Source: Anarhynchus alexandrinus (Eukaryota; Chordata; Aves; Charadriiformes; Charadriidae). Taken from it: a stretch of DNA of 64,000 bases. Below, one piece after another: positions 1 through 11,200 of this stretch (position 1 is the stretch's first letter; every line of letters starts with the position of its first letter). The stretch is taken from positions 658,174 to 722,173 of the forward strand of contig VUYV01000156.1 of the NCBI GenBank assembly GCA_008711295.1. The letters run 5' to 3'. Made by a program: the position numbers and the translations under genes. Under the pieces are notes generated by a model. The model made no database searches. It worked only from the letters and a program-made list of their open reading frames with translations, and was not told where the DNA came from.

Positions 1-1246
1 CCAGAAGAAGGTATTTGTGTGTCAGGACAGCGGCGCCCCCCCCCCCGCCTCCCCCAGCCCAGCCCGCGCTCTCAGCCGCAGGGAACCCGGCGCGGCGAGC
101 TCCGGCTCCTCTCCCTCGTCTCATCTCCTAACGGTTGATATCAGCTTTATTTCACACGTCACTCACGGCACGGCTAACGGCATGCACCGCTCGCGCCGCG
201 CAGGGTCGCCCAGCACGGTCGCGAGCGTCTCGAAGCGCGTTCACGGCTCGCGCCGCGGCACGGCGATCCCTCGGCAGCGGCGCTCGCTGCTGCGCCTCCG
301 TCTCTTCACCGGGAGTTGGGGTTCACCTCCAAACCGGAGGAGTTTGGCCCTTCACTTCTCAGCGGCGGGTCCCGTTCTCCCTGCTGTGCATCAGAGGTTT
401 TCCTGCCCGCGGCGAGAAGGGGCTCCGCTCTGCCAGCGCGTGCTGGCGGCGCTGCTCCTGCTGAGATGATCAGACACGAGGACGAGAGCCGGTGGCCGCG
501 GAGGTGCCGCCATTACGCGCAGGCGCCGGGGGAGAGGCGAAGGGCCGGTTGCTGGAGGAAGGTGACAGCGGCTTCTCTTCTGCCCGCCCCGCTGCTTCGT
601 CGGGGCAGGAGCCGAAGGAAGCCGAAGCAGTCTCTGCATCCCCTGGATGTGCCGCTGGGCTACAGGACAGGTGACATGCGCACCGCCTCCGCTTGGGGGT
701 CTCGCGTGGTTTTCTCCGGCCGAATGCAGACGGCGAGGCGCTGGAGGGTGTAAGCAGGCAGAGAAAAACAGGCGATGGGTTTCCTTCCCGCACCGGGACC
801 CGGTGCCACGTGCAGGGCTGCCTGCCCTGACGTGCCGAAGCCATCCCCGCCAGGATCTTGCTTGGCTGCAGGGCCGGGGGCTGTGTCAGCCCGCAGCAGC
901 CCGCAGCGGGCAGGAGGTGTCCCAAAAACGGGCTGAGAGGAGGGGTGACAGCTGGGGACAGTCTCCTGCCTCCAGGGCCGCGCTGACGCAGCCCCGCTGC
1001 CTCCTGGACAAATTCACAGCTTCAGAAATACGGCTGAAAATGATCAGGCCATCGAGCCGTGCGCCTCTGAGCCCTGTTCCAAGCAGCTCTCCAGGCGTGA
1101 TTTAATTGCCACGTGAACAAAGATGCTGAGGACACGTCAAGCATCTGCCCAGCTCCTTGGCCCCCATCTCCGGCTGAGCCGAGCAGGGGTCCCTGCCCAC
1201 CCCCCGCCCGCACGGGGGCCGCAGGATTGCCTGTCCCACTCCTGAC
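1..1246. other. Region 3' of SERT-like exon 12; no coding exon recognised
   Basis: I looked on the minus strand for the short last SERT exon (about 24 codons after LKQ, expected to resemble a KSITPE-type tail) and found none. The first 750 bases are very CpG rich and are described separately. The rest is unremarkable GC-rich sequence. Confidence 0.5.
180..720. promoter_or_regulatory. CpG-island-like segment with an NRF1-like palindrome; possible promoter
   Basis: Dense CpG, with a CGCGCAGGCGCC element at about 516-527 resembling NRF1 sites (GCGCA-N-GCGC). On the minus strand a TAATGGCGGC start-like context begins at 513 and opens a 40-codon frame to 391. On the plus strand GGACAG|GTGACA at about 666 resembles a splice donor. 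It could be the 5' end of a neighbouring gene in either direction. No protein is recognised. Confidence 0.35.
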
Positions 1247-1414
1247 CTGCTTGAGAGACCCCGGCGTCCAGACGAGCTTGTACACCATGTAGAAGGGGAT
1301 GCAGATGAAGGACGATGCTCCTATGAGGTACCCCACCGAGATGCTCCACTCGGGGTACTGATAGTCGAAGAGCGTCAGAGGCGGCTGGTCCAGGAGGGAG
1401 CTGACGACGATGAA
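1247..1414 (-). CDS. SERT-like coding exon 12: end of TM11 and TM12
   Basis: 168 bp, CGCAG acceptor, GTCAGG donor, phase 0. Encodes [20 protein letters not shown], then [20 protein letters not shown] and [14 protein letters not shown]. Reading on through the donor gives a non-SERT Gly/Ala-rich tail stopping at 1022, so a further exon is expected. Confidence 0.88.
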
Positions 1415-4400
1415 CTGCGGTGAACAAAGCGGAGCCCCTTAGGGAAGGACGCTCATGGGGCTGGACCGCGGTCGGACATGCCCCGCTGCAGTGGCGGGGC
1501 TGTACAGCCCGCAAAACCCACGCGCACGTGCCACGGGTGGCCAGGAAAGCTCTTTCATGACGGCCGAGCATCCCCGGCGGATTCAGCCCCGTTGGCTGCT
1601 CGTGGAGAGCAGATCAGCTGCGACACCTCCCCAGCCCCGGCACTGCCGCCGACTCATCCCGTAGGTTAACGCCGTCCGCGTCCCGCTGTCACCGCTGCTC
1701 CCCTAACCGCGAAAGGCCAGCGTGGACGTCGCGGTGACATTTCCCAGGCTGCCGCCCCTCGCCAGGCGCGGGCTGGGAGGTCTCCGTCTAACAACCCCCC
1801 CCCCCGGGACGGCGTCCTGCAAAGGCTGCACGTCCCCGCGCTGAAACGAAATCATTCGCTGTCTGCTTTGATTATAATACTTCTCTCTTAATAACCTGGG
1901 CAAAGCGCTTAGAGCTGTAATTAATCCTCACAAGGCCTCTTCTCCTCCAGATCCGGCGAGATTAGACCCCTCTGCCTCTGCAGACGGCAGCCTTTGAAGT
2001 GCCAGGGGAGTCGGCATTTCAAAGGGGACAGATCCGGCGCGGCGCACAGCGCCGCGGTGCCGTCAGAGGCGTTACCCGTGGCTGGCCGTGCCGGCGCTGG
2101 ACGCTGCGGACCGGGGGGGTGAAATGAGGCTGCTCTGGCCCCCGTGTGAGCACCCAGCTGCTGGCTTTGCCCCGGAGCTGCAGAAATGGCTGGAAAATGT
2201 ACTTCCAGCTCCTTTTCTGGGTGAAACCCGCCGCCCCAGGGGCTGCGGGCAGCTTAGTGTGGGGAGCTGGCAGGGATGGCTGCCACGAGCTCCATCAGCC
2301 CCGGCCAGGACCCCCATCCACCCTCCCAGTGGCTTGCTCACCCCCGGGCAAGCCAGAGGGGAGTAATCGGCGGCAGCAGCCATGGAGGGAAGAGCAGCTC
2401 CCCTGAGGGGCACTCTGAGCGGGGTTGGCAACCCGGACTTTAATTCGGGCCGTAGATACTCACGGCTAACAAGGCAGGGCTGACGGCAACCCAGCACACC
2501 TTCCAGAACATCCCCGGGGTGAAGCCGAGCATGGCTTTCACGTCGTGGGAGAACCTCTGTATCCCTGTCGGAGGAGAGAGCCGTCACGGTCCCGGAGACC
2601 CGCGGAGGAGGTGGGTACAGGGATGTGGGCACGACGCCCTCCATGCCCCATCCCATCCTCGTCAGGAGTCACACTGGGGCTTCTCCCCCCAACATCCCCC
2701 GGCATTTACACACGGGCGTAAGGTTAAGTACCGGTGTCGGTCCCTGCAGGATGTTTTTCATAGCAGAAGCAGTTTCTTACCGTAAAACCAGGAGACAGCG
2801 ATCGTCTCCAGTAGCACCACCGCCAGGATTGAGCAGCCAGCGCCGAACTCCTCCAGCAGCTTCACCACGTAGGCTCCCCCCTGGAAGGGCACGAGGGAGG
2901 GGAGGGCGGCTGCGGAGCGGGTCTTGGGCAAAGTCCCGCACCGGGGGTCGCTGGAGAACCCAGTAGGTGTGTGGTGGGGACGGGGGCGAGCAGTGCCCGG
3001 TGGTACTCACGTAGGTGAGGGTGCTCAGGGAGCCCAGGAAACAGACTGTGATGAGGCCGAGGACGAAGAGCTCCCGTCGCCCCGCCAGGACCTGGGGGTA
3101 CTCGTCCATCACGGCCGTGATCACGGCCTCCAAACCCCCAAACTGCAAAGGAGACGCCAGCGTGGGGTGGAGAAATGAGATGTGGGGACAGTCATGCTCT
3201 TGGAGAAAACCTGCGCCCCCCAAAGACCCCTCTGCCAATGAGCAGAGTGGGGACATCCCGTCCTGTCCCCTCCCTCCAGGGTGACCATCCCCTCCAACAG
3301 GCTTTGGAGGACACCAGCTCAGACCCACTGGAGATGACGGTGCGGAGCTCTCTCCATCTCCATGCTTGGAGGGCTCTGGCAGGTGGCCCTTCTTCCCGAG
3401 GCCACAGCTCCCCTTGTCACCCTGCTATCAGCCATGGGACACGGCCATCCCCGGTCCCCGCTGGGGACACGGCCCCAGGCTGCACGGCCGTGCTGTCGCG
3501 CTCCACGGAGGCACCTACCGTGCTGTCCAGCCCCAGCGTTATCATCATCAAGAAGAAGATGATGGCAAAGAAGGTGGATCCCACCATGTTGGCGATTGCT
3601 TCGGGATAGGTGATAAAAAGGAGGCTCGGCCCTAGGAGGGGACACTGGTTTGGTTTGCCGTTCTCCGGCTGCTCCGGCACAGCCCCGGGTGCTGTGGGAA
3701 CGCGCTTGGGGAAGATGCCCCAAAGCCAGAGCGGACGTGCCTGGTGCCAGCGGAGATGTGGGGGGCGGACATCTCGCTGCCCTCTGCTCCTGGGAAGCGC
3801 TCCCGGGCACTCCGACAGACCCCAGGGATGGCCATCACCCTGCCCCCCCTCAGCCACAACGGGCACGCAGAGCCCTGGGGCAGCCGGGCACCGCGGGGCC
3901 AAGATGGGGCAGTCTCGCTGGAGGGAGGCAAACCTTTATCTCTTGCGACATCCTCCACCTCCACGTCCCTCATCTCGGCCATGTAGCCCAGCACGGTGAA
4001 GATGACGAAGCCCGAGAGGAAGCTGGTGAGGCAGTTGACCGCGCTGGTGACGAGCGCGTCCCTAGAAGGCAGAAAGCAGGGAGAACGCGTCCTGCGGCAG
4101 AAACCCCCCTCCGGTTCAGCGCTCCCCCCGACTCAGCTGCTCCGGTCACCTGCACCCCCACCAGTTCCCTCTCCTGGCCCCGTGTACCAAAACCACCAGT
4201 AAAATGGGGAGAGATGCTCAGCCTGCGGCCACGGGGCGCAGAGATGTGGCTCCACGGCAGCCCCCGTGCCCGCAGGGACCCGCGGCTGCGGGAGCTCACC
4301 GGTAGCAGTTGTTGTGGAAATGGTTGTAACTGGCCAGAGCGAGGAGGACACCGAACCCAGGGCCCAAGGAGAAGAAAATCTGGGCAGCAGCATCAACCCA

Positions 4401-7400
4401 AACCTGGTAAGAGAAGAAACAGGTGGGCTGAGGAATAGGCAACGGGGCCCCCGGGGCTGGGACGGGGTTGGGAGGTGCCCCACGGCGTGCCCACTCCATG
4501 GTGTGCCCACCCCATGGCAGAGGGATGGGGTCCTCGTTGGTACCTGCCACCAAACCTCCTCTCTTACCTGCCCCGTCCCCCCGTGAGATGTCCCCGGAGC
4601 AGCGGAGCTGCCGCGGGACGGAGGGAGCTCGTTTCCACCCTGGGGTCCTGCAGCAGCAGAGTGAAGCAACGACATCTGTGCTGCCCCATGCCCAGAGGGG
4701 GGACGAAGTCCAGGGGAGCTTGGAGACCCCCATGCCCAGTCGGCTGGGCAGAGAGGCCCTGATTACCTTTAATGAGAATTCTCAAGTGCTGCCTGGTAAT
4801 TACCCACAGGAAGCCTATTGTCAGGCGAGAACGCAGCACAAACAAAACCCAGCAGCAATGAGATGGGTGATTCAATTATAGATTTACATTTCCAAGAGCC
4901 TGTCCAGGGCGTCTTGTTTCTGTAGGAACAAGGGCCCCATCGCCCTGCGGATCGGGCAGCGGGGTTAGACCCATGGGCAGGGGTGGGTGTGTGTCCCGGG
5001 GAGGGGGTCCGGGGGCAGCCAAAGCCGGGGTGACACGTCCCATCGCACACTCACCGCCGTGCTCAGGAGCTTGCCCCAGTCTGGACGCAAGTAGAAGACA
5101 ACCCCTCTCCAGGCGCCGGGCAGGGTGGCCCCCCGGACCAGCAGGATGAGCAGGACGACGTAGGGCAGCGTGGCCGTCACCCACACCACCTGCAGAGAGG
5201 CAGCCGTCAGCCCCCGGCACCGGCAGAGCTGCTCCACCGAGCACCCAAACCACCCCGGCTCGCTCGCGGCTGCCCATGGTGGCCGAGGGGTAGGGGCATG
5301 GGGAGGAGGTGACATCCTGTGTCATCTCCGGCGCATCCATACCCGGGCAGGGCTGGCGCCGGAGCCCTCTTTCTTACCTTCCCGGAGGTTTTCACCCCTT
5401 TCCACAGGCTGAAGTAGACGATGGTGAAGATGAGGAAGAGGCAGAGGAGCAGCTGCCAGTGGATCCCCCCGACATCGTACAGACCCCCGGACTTCTGGAT
5501 CTCCAGGACCTTCCTCCTGCGGGCAGGGATCCCCACGGCCGGGGAGGGGGTCTCAGGCCAGCGCGGTGCCCTTGCAGGCAGCCGGGGAGCGGGCTCAGCC
5601 CCGGGCAGGCGGTTCCATGCTCACCTCTCCCCTGGAGCACCGGGCACGGTGGCCCTGAGCTCCTCAAGAGCATCCCCACGTGAAGGCCATGGGCAGTAGC
5701 GTCCCTGCTCCCAGGTACCCCCATCCTACTCCCCACGCAGAAGACCCGAGTGCCACCGCGGGGATGTGCCCCAGCTTAAACACATCGTCCGCGTACGTGC
5801 ACTTACGTATAAAACTCTTCAGCGGGGGACCGGGAGAAGTTGGTCCAGGTCACATTGCTCCTCCCAAAGTAGTTGGTGCAGTCGGGTGTGTTCCAGGGGT
5901 TGTCACAGCTGGCCCAGGGCAAGGTGCCCGAGAAGGACGAGTAGAAGTAATAGAGAGCCCAGGCGATGATGGTGTTGTAGTAGAAGGAGACGTACAGGCC
6001 AATGATGCAAATGGCAAAGCCGATGCCTGGGCAAAGAGAGGGGCAGACTCAGCAGCCCGCCCCGGTCCAGCCCTCTCCCGGTCCCCTGGGACGCGGCTGT
6101 GGGGACCTGCACCCCCCTGCACAGCCGACACCAACACTGCACGGCCCCCAGCCCCCCGCGGCGCTGCCTCGGGGCTGGGGGTCTCTTACCTTTAAAAATG
6201 GGGCAGATGCGCTTCCAGATGGGGATGGCGCCCGTCCTGTGGAACTGCCCCAGGGCCAGCTCCATGTAGAAGAGGGGCACCCCTCCGAAAACCGCCATCA
6301 GCGTGTACGGGATGAGAAAGGCTCCTGTGGGACGAGGAGCAGAGCGGCGGTGACCACTGCGGCCCCGCGCCGGCCAGCGAGCGCAGGCGGGCTGCGGATG
6401 GGGGGCTGCGGGTGGGGGGCTGCCGCTGCTGCCCTCCCCAGCGCTGCAGCGAGGTGTCATGGAGGGTTTGGATGCGTGTTTTGTACGGTGCTTTACAAAT
6501 CATCTTTTCAGGGGGGTTCACAGGCGTGAGGACCCCATGCCCCAGACTCCTGCGCTGCGGTGGTAGTCCCCGCTGGCGTCCCAGCCTTCGCCGGGGGGGG
6601 ATGGTTTGGCCGAGATGGTAGAAAGAGCAATAGAAACCATCAGGGCGCAGGGGATGGGACACCGAGCACCTCTCAGGTCTGGAAGAGTTTTGGAGAAAAT
6701 CCCACTGAACATACACGGTCACGCCAAGACACAAGTAATTAACGCCGCAATCTGCATTATTCATAACAATGCCATCTTCACCAGGGCTGCGCTTGTACCC
6801 CATGGAGGTTTTGGAACTGGAGCTGCTCTCTGCGCTCGGAACAGCCCTGTTGGGATTAGTTAATTTAACCCCCACGGCTCCTCTCTCCGCGAGCCCTCCA
6901 CGCGCTCCACCCTCAGCCCCTCCAGGGTTTCTCTTCTAGGAACATCTCCAGCTGACGGCTGAGCCCACCACCGGCCGGGATGAGCGCTCCCGCCCTGCGT
7001 GGACCACGGCCGTCCTTTCCAAGAGTTGCCGTCCGAACTTCTCACCCTCCCATGTGCGTGGGGCGGATGGGGAGAGCATCTCCCTGACCCACATCAACGA
7101 AGAGCGGGTAAAGTTTGCTCCTGGTCCCACAGGAGTAAATCACAAATAACTGTGCTTCAGTGCGGGCACCTGGGATCCACATTTTAGCCTTGAGTATGGT
7201 ACTAATTATCTCCTTCTAATTTTCCCAAGCCGTAGAGGACGTTACCCGACTGCCGACTTCCGCAATTAAATCCGCTGTGCTTTTGCAAACAGCACAAAAT
7301 TTTCATTCCTCAATTTTAATTTCCATGCCAGGGGTTTTTCTCCTCTGCTCTATTTAAAGCAATTTATTTAGATGTCATTTACTCCGCGGTTTTGTTTTTT

Positions 7401-8212
7401 TTTTTTCCTTCACAGAGTTTTTGTGTCTTAACTTTCTGTTGACGACCCACAGGGGGGAACGCCCCGAGCGCTGCGCGGTGCGGGGCTGTGCCGTCCCGGG
7501 GAGCCGGGGCTGCGCGGCGGCATCCAGCCGGGATCCGCGGCGGGCGGCTGGGATGCTCGTGAGGATTATTTTAGACCACGAGCCGCCGTCAGAAAGGGTG
7601 GCTTTCACAAAGGTCACAAAGGGTACCAACCTCCCACCCCAAATTTGCAGATTCTTAATCCTTTTACGCAGTTCGGACCGCGCGAGTTTTCTCTTTGTGA
7701 TCCTAGAGCTGCTAACGCACCTCCAGCCGTGCCGGGGAGGGAGCGAAGGGCACCGGGGATGGAGGAGGACACTGTGAATGGAGGAGGATTTTGAATGAAG
7801 AAAGGCACAAAACAGAAAAGAGACAGATGTCAGGAGAAGTTGGTGGGTTTGTCTCTAAACTGCCCTGTCCGGAGAGGAGCAGCTAGAGACAAAGAAAGAA
7901 AAGAAATAACGAATTTTTACAGCATGCGAAAGGTGAAAAACGGATTTCTTTTCTCCAAAAGAAGACTTAAATAATCCCAGTGGTGTCCTTACCCCCTCCG
8001 TTTTGGTAGCAGATGTAAGGGAACCGCCAGACGTTGCCCAGATCCACCGCGAATCCGACGACCGAGAGGAGGAAATCCATTTTTTTGCTCCACTTGTCCC
8101 TGGGGTGGCTTTGGGGTCCCGGGGGCGCGGGGCCGGCCATGGGATTGGGGTGGGGGGCCGTGCCCTGCTGGGGAGGGCTGGCAGCGGGCGCCGGGCAGGG
8201 CAGCTCTGCCAT
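1247..8212 (-). CDS. SLC6 family sodium- and chloride-dependent serotonin transporter-like gene (12 coding exons, 3' end missing)
   Basis: This is a plasma-membrane monoamine symporter that would couple uptake of a serotonin-like amine to Na+ and Cl-. Twelve exons on the minus strand (listed separately) join in phase into 565 codons spanning TM1 to TM12, with lengths matching what I recall for SLC6A4 exons (135, 139, 135, 104, 128, 113, 132, 100, 101, 168). By alignment to human SERT from memory, the Na+ and Cl- site residues are kept (D98, N101, Y121, Q332, S336, N368, S372, D437, S438), as are the EL2 disulfide cysteines and two EL2 N-glycosylation sequons. At the substrate site Y176, F335, F341, T439 and G442 are kept, but Y95 is F, I172 is V and A173 is S. 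TM segments look more like SERT than DAT or NET (roughly three quarters identical in TM5-TM8 by eye). The N-terminus from the chosen ATG is about 40 residues shorter than human SERT. The C-terminal exon was not found and may lie left of position 1. No frameshift or internal stop is seen. Whether it is SLC6A4 itself or a paralog is treated in the findings. Confidence 0.9.
2464..2564 (-). CDS. SERT-like coding exon 11: IL5 and TM11
   Basis: 101 bp, ACAG acceptor, GTGAGT donor. Encodes [20 protein letters not shown] and [13 protein letters not shown]. Confidence 0.9.
2781..2880 (-). CDS. SERT-like coding exon 10: TM10
   Basis: 100 bp, CCAG acceptor, GTAAG donor. Encodes [18 protein letters not shown] and the [12 protein letters not shown] end of TM10, with the conserved Glu of the extracellular gate region. 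Confidence 0.92.
3011..3142 (-). CDS. SERT-like coding exon 9: end of TM8 and TM9
   Basis: 132 bp, GCAG acceptor, GTGAGT donor. Encodes [28 protein letters not shown] and TM9 ending in STLTY. Human A441 and G445 are G and A here, while G442 is kept. Confidence 0.93.
3519..3631 (-). CDS. SERT-like coding exon 8: EL4 and first part of TM8
   Basis: 113 bp, CCTAG acceptor, GTAGGT donor. Encodes [16 protein letters not shown] and TM8 with LGLDST, which carries the Na2-site Asp and Ser (human D437, S438) and T439. Confidence 0.93.
3934..4061 (-). CDS. SERT-like coding exon 7: TM7
   Basis: 128 bp, TTCTAG acceptor. Encodes [20 protein letters not shown] and the [20 protein letters not shown] segment. 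N368 and S372 equivalents (VNCLTS) are present. The donor reads GTTTGC, weaker than the others, but exon length and reading frame support it. Confidence 0.9.
4300..4403 (-). CDS. SERT-like coding exon 6: TM6
   Basis: 104 bp, CCAG acceptor, GTGAGC donor. Encodes [20 protein letters not shown] and [11 protein letters not shown]. Contains residues equivalent to human Q332, F335, S336 and F341 of the chloride and substrate sites, all conserved. Confidence 0.93.
5055..5189 (-). CDS. SERT-like coding exon 5: TM5 and EL3
   Basis: 135 bp, CTGCAG acceptor, GTGAGT donor, phase 0 on both sides. Encodes [14 protein letters not shown], then [20 protein letters not shown], the SERT-type EL3 rather than the DAT/NET version. 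Confidence 0.92.
5378..5516 (-). CDS. SERT-like coding exon 4: end of EL2 and TM4
   Basis: 139 bp, GCAG acceptor, GTAAGA donor. Encodes [20 protein letters not shown] followed by hydrophobic TM4 and the WKGVKTSGK loop that is nearly invariant in SERT. Confidence 0.92.
5807..6026 (-). CDS. SERT-like coding exon 3: TM3 and extracellular loop 2
   Basis: 220 bp, CAG acceptor, GTAAGT donor. Encodes TM3 ([20 protein letters not shown]) and most of EL2. The two EL2 cysteines ([12 protein letters not shown]) that form the family disulfide are present, with sequons NVT and NFS. TM3 keeps the YYNT core (human Y176, N177) but has V and S where human SERT has I172 and A173. Confidence 0.92.
6190..6324 (-). 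CDS. SERT-like coding exon 2: TM2
   Basis: 135 bp between a CAG acceptor and a GTAAGA donor. Encodes [15 protein letters not shown], the LALGQ(F)HR motif and [11 protein letters not shown]. The Tyr of the IPYT motif corresponds to chloride-site Tyr121 of human SERT. Confidence 0.92.
6325..7992 (-). other. SERT-like intron 1
   Basis: The longest intron within the recognised coding part of this gene (1.67 kb); the others are about 100-1050 bp. GC-rich with poly-T runs near 7390. No repeat family or extra exon is recognised. Confidence 0.75.
7993..8212 (-). CDS. SERT-like coding exon 1: N-terminus and TM1
   Basis: Starts at ATG 8212-8210 and gives a Pro-rich N-terminal tail of about 44 residues, then [18 protein letters not shown] and the [17 protein letters not shown] motif of TM1. 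The donor is GTAAGG at 7992-7987, phase 1. The amine-binding Asp is residue 57 in this numbering and the residue three before it is Phe, where human SERT has Tyr95. The frame stays open upstream of the ATG, so an acceptor further upstream with a longer N-terminus is possible. Confidence 0.8.
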
Positions 8213-11200
8213 CCTATTGCCCCGGCAAATCCTGCAGGATTCAGGCTGAGTAACTTGGGGCCGGGAAGGTTTTTTCCGTTGCTGATGACAGATCCGAGGA
8301 GGGGAGGGTCAGGCTGACTGCGCTTCCCCACCTCCCGCTGGAAACCCACAGCACCGAGAGCAGCCGGCGGAGAAACCCATCCTCTGATCAAAGGCAGGAG
8401 GGGGGAGAGCGGTTTTCCGAGCGCAGGGCTGAGGCGTGGGGACCAGCATCGCCGCACGGGGTTCTGTCCCCTCTGCTCCCCGGGTCTGCGCCCGGGCGGG
8501 AGCATTTTGGGGTCGGGGTCGGTGAAAGGGAACTGTACTCGCATGCAGAGGTGCCCCTTCCCTCCTGACAAAGAGTTATCTCTTTCTCCTCTGCGTATTT
8601 CGCAATTACCACTCCGCAAATGATGACACCGAACCCACCAAAGCCGATGACGGCTCGTTTTTGCAGGGGAAACTCTTTGGGGCCAGCAGGGTCTGGAGAT
8701 GCCCCCTGGCCGGGAGGCAAGTGCCCGGTGTGAAGGCGACCGGTGCTCGCCGTGGGCCCACCGGACCCGCCGCGGTCTGGGGGTATCTCTGTGTGCTGCC
8801 GGGAGCCAGCGGCGCTCGCGCAGAGCTGCGCGGTCCGAGCCATCCCGCATCGCCCCGTCTGTCCTCATGGACCTGCTGGGTCTTTCCGTAGCCCGGGAGG
8901 GGCGAGTGGTTGCCAATAAGCCGCCCAAAAGCGAAATAACTTTTGCAGCTCAGCTGCCATGAGGGAGGGGATGGCAGTGTACCGAAAGCCATCGCTCTCT
9001 TCAGTTTGACGGTTTGGCAGTGAATTTCATGGCCTGCTTACAGCCCTGGCGAGTCCCTGCGTCTCGTCCCTGGCTGTGACACGGGGGTCGGTGCCCAGCG
9101 AGCCCTTGCCTTGGGCCACCCGGTGCTCCCAGGGCTCTGCGGGGTGCTCCAGCACCGGCTTTTCCAGGCACCCTCATCTGTAATTACAAGAAACTACAGA
9201 AGAGATCAAACCGGGAACTGTGGTTCTTAGGGCCACGGTTCGCAGGTTGCTGTGACGACGTGACGCCAGTCACCCAGCGTCTGCCCGGCACGGGAAACCT
9301 CTGCACACTGTTAATCCATCAGGCACACGCATGGAGACCCATTAGAAATGTCCACTTAAAAGCACATTTGGGTGGGTTTTTTTTTTTGGGGTGTCTGGCG
9401 CTGACTGTCGGGGCTGTCGGACCGGAGCGGCATGGGGGGACTGATGCTCATCCCCCGGGGGGACGTCCCGGTGCTCTGGGTGGCTGCGGTGAGGTGGGCA
9501 GGACGGGCTGTGCCACGGTGGGCTTAGTCCAGGCTACGGTGGCACGGTCGCCCTGCGGCAGGGACGCGGCTCTGCCGGGGGTGTCACCCCACCGGCGCCT
9601 CACCCGCACAAGAGCCCTTGGGAACGGGATTTTGTCATCTTAACCAGCTCCCCCTCCTTCCCCCCCTGCACTCGGCTGCCCCCGACGCCTCGCCGTGTGT
9701 CCCCAGGTTCTCCCTGCCCTGGAGCGGGGACCCCAGCGGTGGACGGCCAAACTGGGGGGCCCAGCCCCGAGCTGCCCCCTCCCAGCGGGCAGCGATGGGC
9801 GGTGGGTCCCCTCCGGCCACCCGCCTGCTGTGGGTCCCCGCGCGGGGCGGGCGGCGCTCGGCACGGCTTCTCCCTCTCCGCCTGTGAAATTATCACTCCT
9901 TTTAACGCCTCTTTTTTGAAAATGCAACGATTTTCTGCCTGTGCTTTTTCGAGGAGTGGCGGGTACCAGCACCCCGAGCGAAGGGGTTCAGCCGGAGGGT
10001 GTGAGGCTGATCCCGCGTCCCGCTCCCTGTGCTGGGTGGGGAGCGAGCGGAGGTTGGGGGGTCCCGTCGCGGCCAGGCAAAGCCCCCCCTCCGTCAGCCC
10101 CACGGCTTTGCCGGTGCGGCTCTCCCCTGAGCCGAGACCCAGCGCACGGATGAGGGACAATTAATCTCCTGCGGGTTTATACGGGATTTGTGTCGCTCCT
10201 GGGACTTTGCAAAGCCGTGAATTTCAGCTGCAGTCCCTACAGTAGGGGTGCAGGCTCAGCCCTCGGAAATTAAAGCTGAGGCTGCGCTCTGGGGCTGCGG
10301 GGGGCGGCGGAGGGGCTGCACGTGTCCCTTCTTCGGGATGGAGGTGAGAAATCCCTGCTGCTGATGCGATTTGAGGAGAGTGCTGGGGGGAACAAGGTTT
10401 AATCCCCCCAACCGAGGACCATTTTAAGGGCATAAATGACAGAACGGAGACGGCTGGTGCCATAGCAACTGTAAAAAAAATAATAGCTCTTTCTCTGTAG
10501 CTGACCCTTCTTTTCTCTGGGTAGTTCACGCGCAGCGGCTTGGGGTGCTGAGTGTGGAGACCCTCCTGCACCCGGGTCCTGCTCCCTGTCCAGGAAGCCT
10601 CAATAGATGGGCTCAGAGTCAGTCCCAGTCCCCACAGGAGGCTGCGCTGGCGGGGAAGGGGGGAATGGTGGTCTGCGGTGGTCCGTGGGGAGCAGGTCCC
10701 CCCGCAGCATCCCTCCGCGCGGGGCGCCGTGCTGAGGCCACTTCCCGGGTGCGCGGCAGCAGCTCTTCAAACACCGGCATCTTTTTTAAAACAAACCTCC
10801 TTGCTCTCCTCAAGAGACTCTGTTTTTCTCCACATTGATCTTTTAAATTGCAGGAGGTGGGCTTTGTACTCGCACCTTGGGCCGAGCAGGGCACGCAGCA
10901 GCGGCACCAGCCCGGCACGGCCACGGCTATTCCCACAGCATCTCCTCGCCGGAGCTGCACGGTGGTTTGGCAGCGGAGGGATGCGCAGCCTGCACGTTGC
11001 CATCTAAAAGCTCCGTGCACCGACCGGTATCAGTGTCCCAGCACGCCGGTGCTGCTCCGCTCCGGCCCAGCCGATGTGCCGCACCGTCAGTTTGATGCCG
11101 CTGTTGCCGTTCCAGCATCCTCCACCCGTGACAGATCCACCCCCCCGGGGGTCCTCGCTGGGGAATGAGCCGCGAATGCACCCAGCGCTCCCATCCTGCT

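Noticed and set aside
1022..1246. Read-through extension of SERT-like exon 12 as the real C-terminus
   Set aside because: The Gly/Ala/Arg-rich tail does not resemble any SLC6 C-terminus and begins at a good splice donor; kept only as a fallback.
7855..8928. 357-codon minus-strand frame
   Set aside because: It overlaps SERT-like exon 1 in a different frame, has Arg/Pro/Ser-biased composition, and resembles no protein; the SERT frame is clearly the real one.
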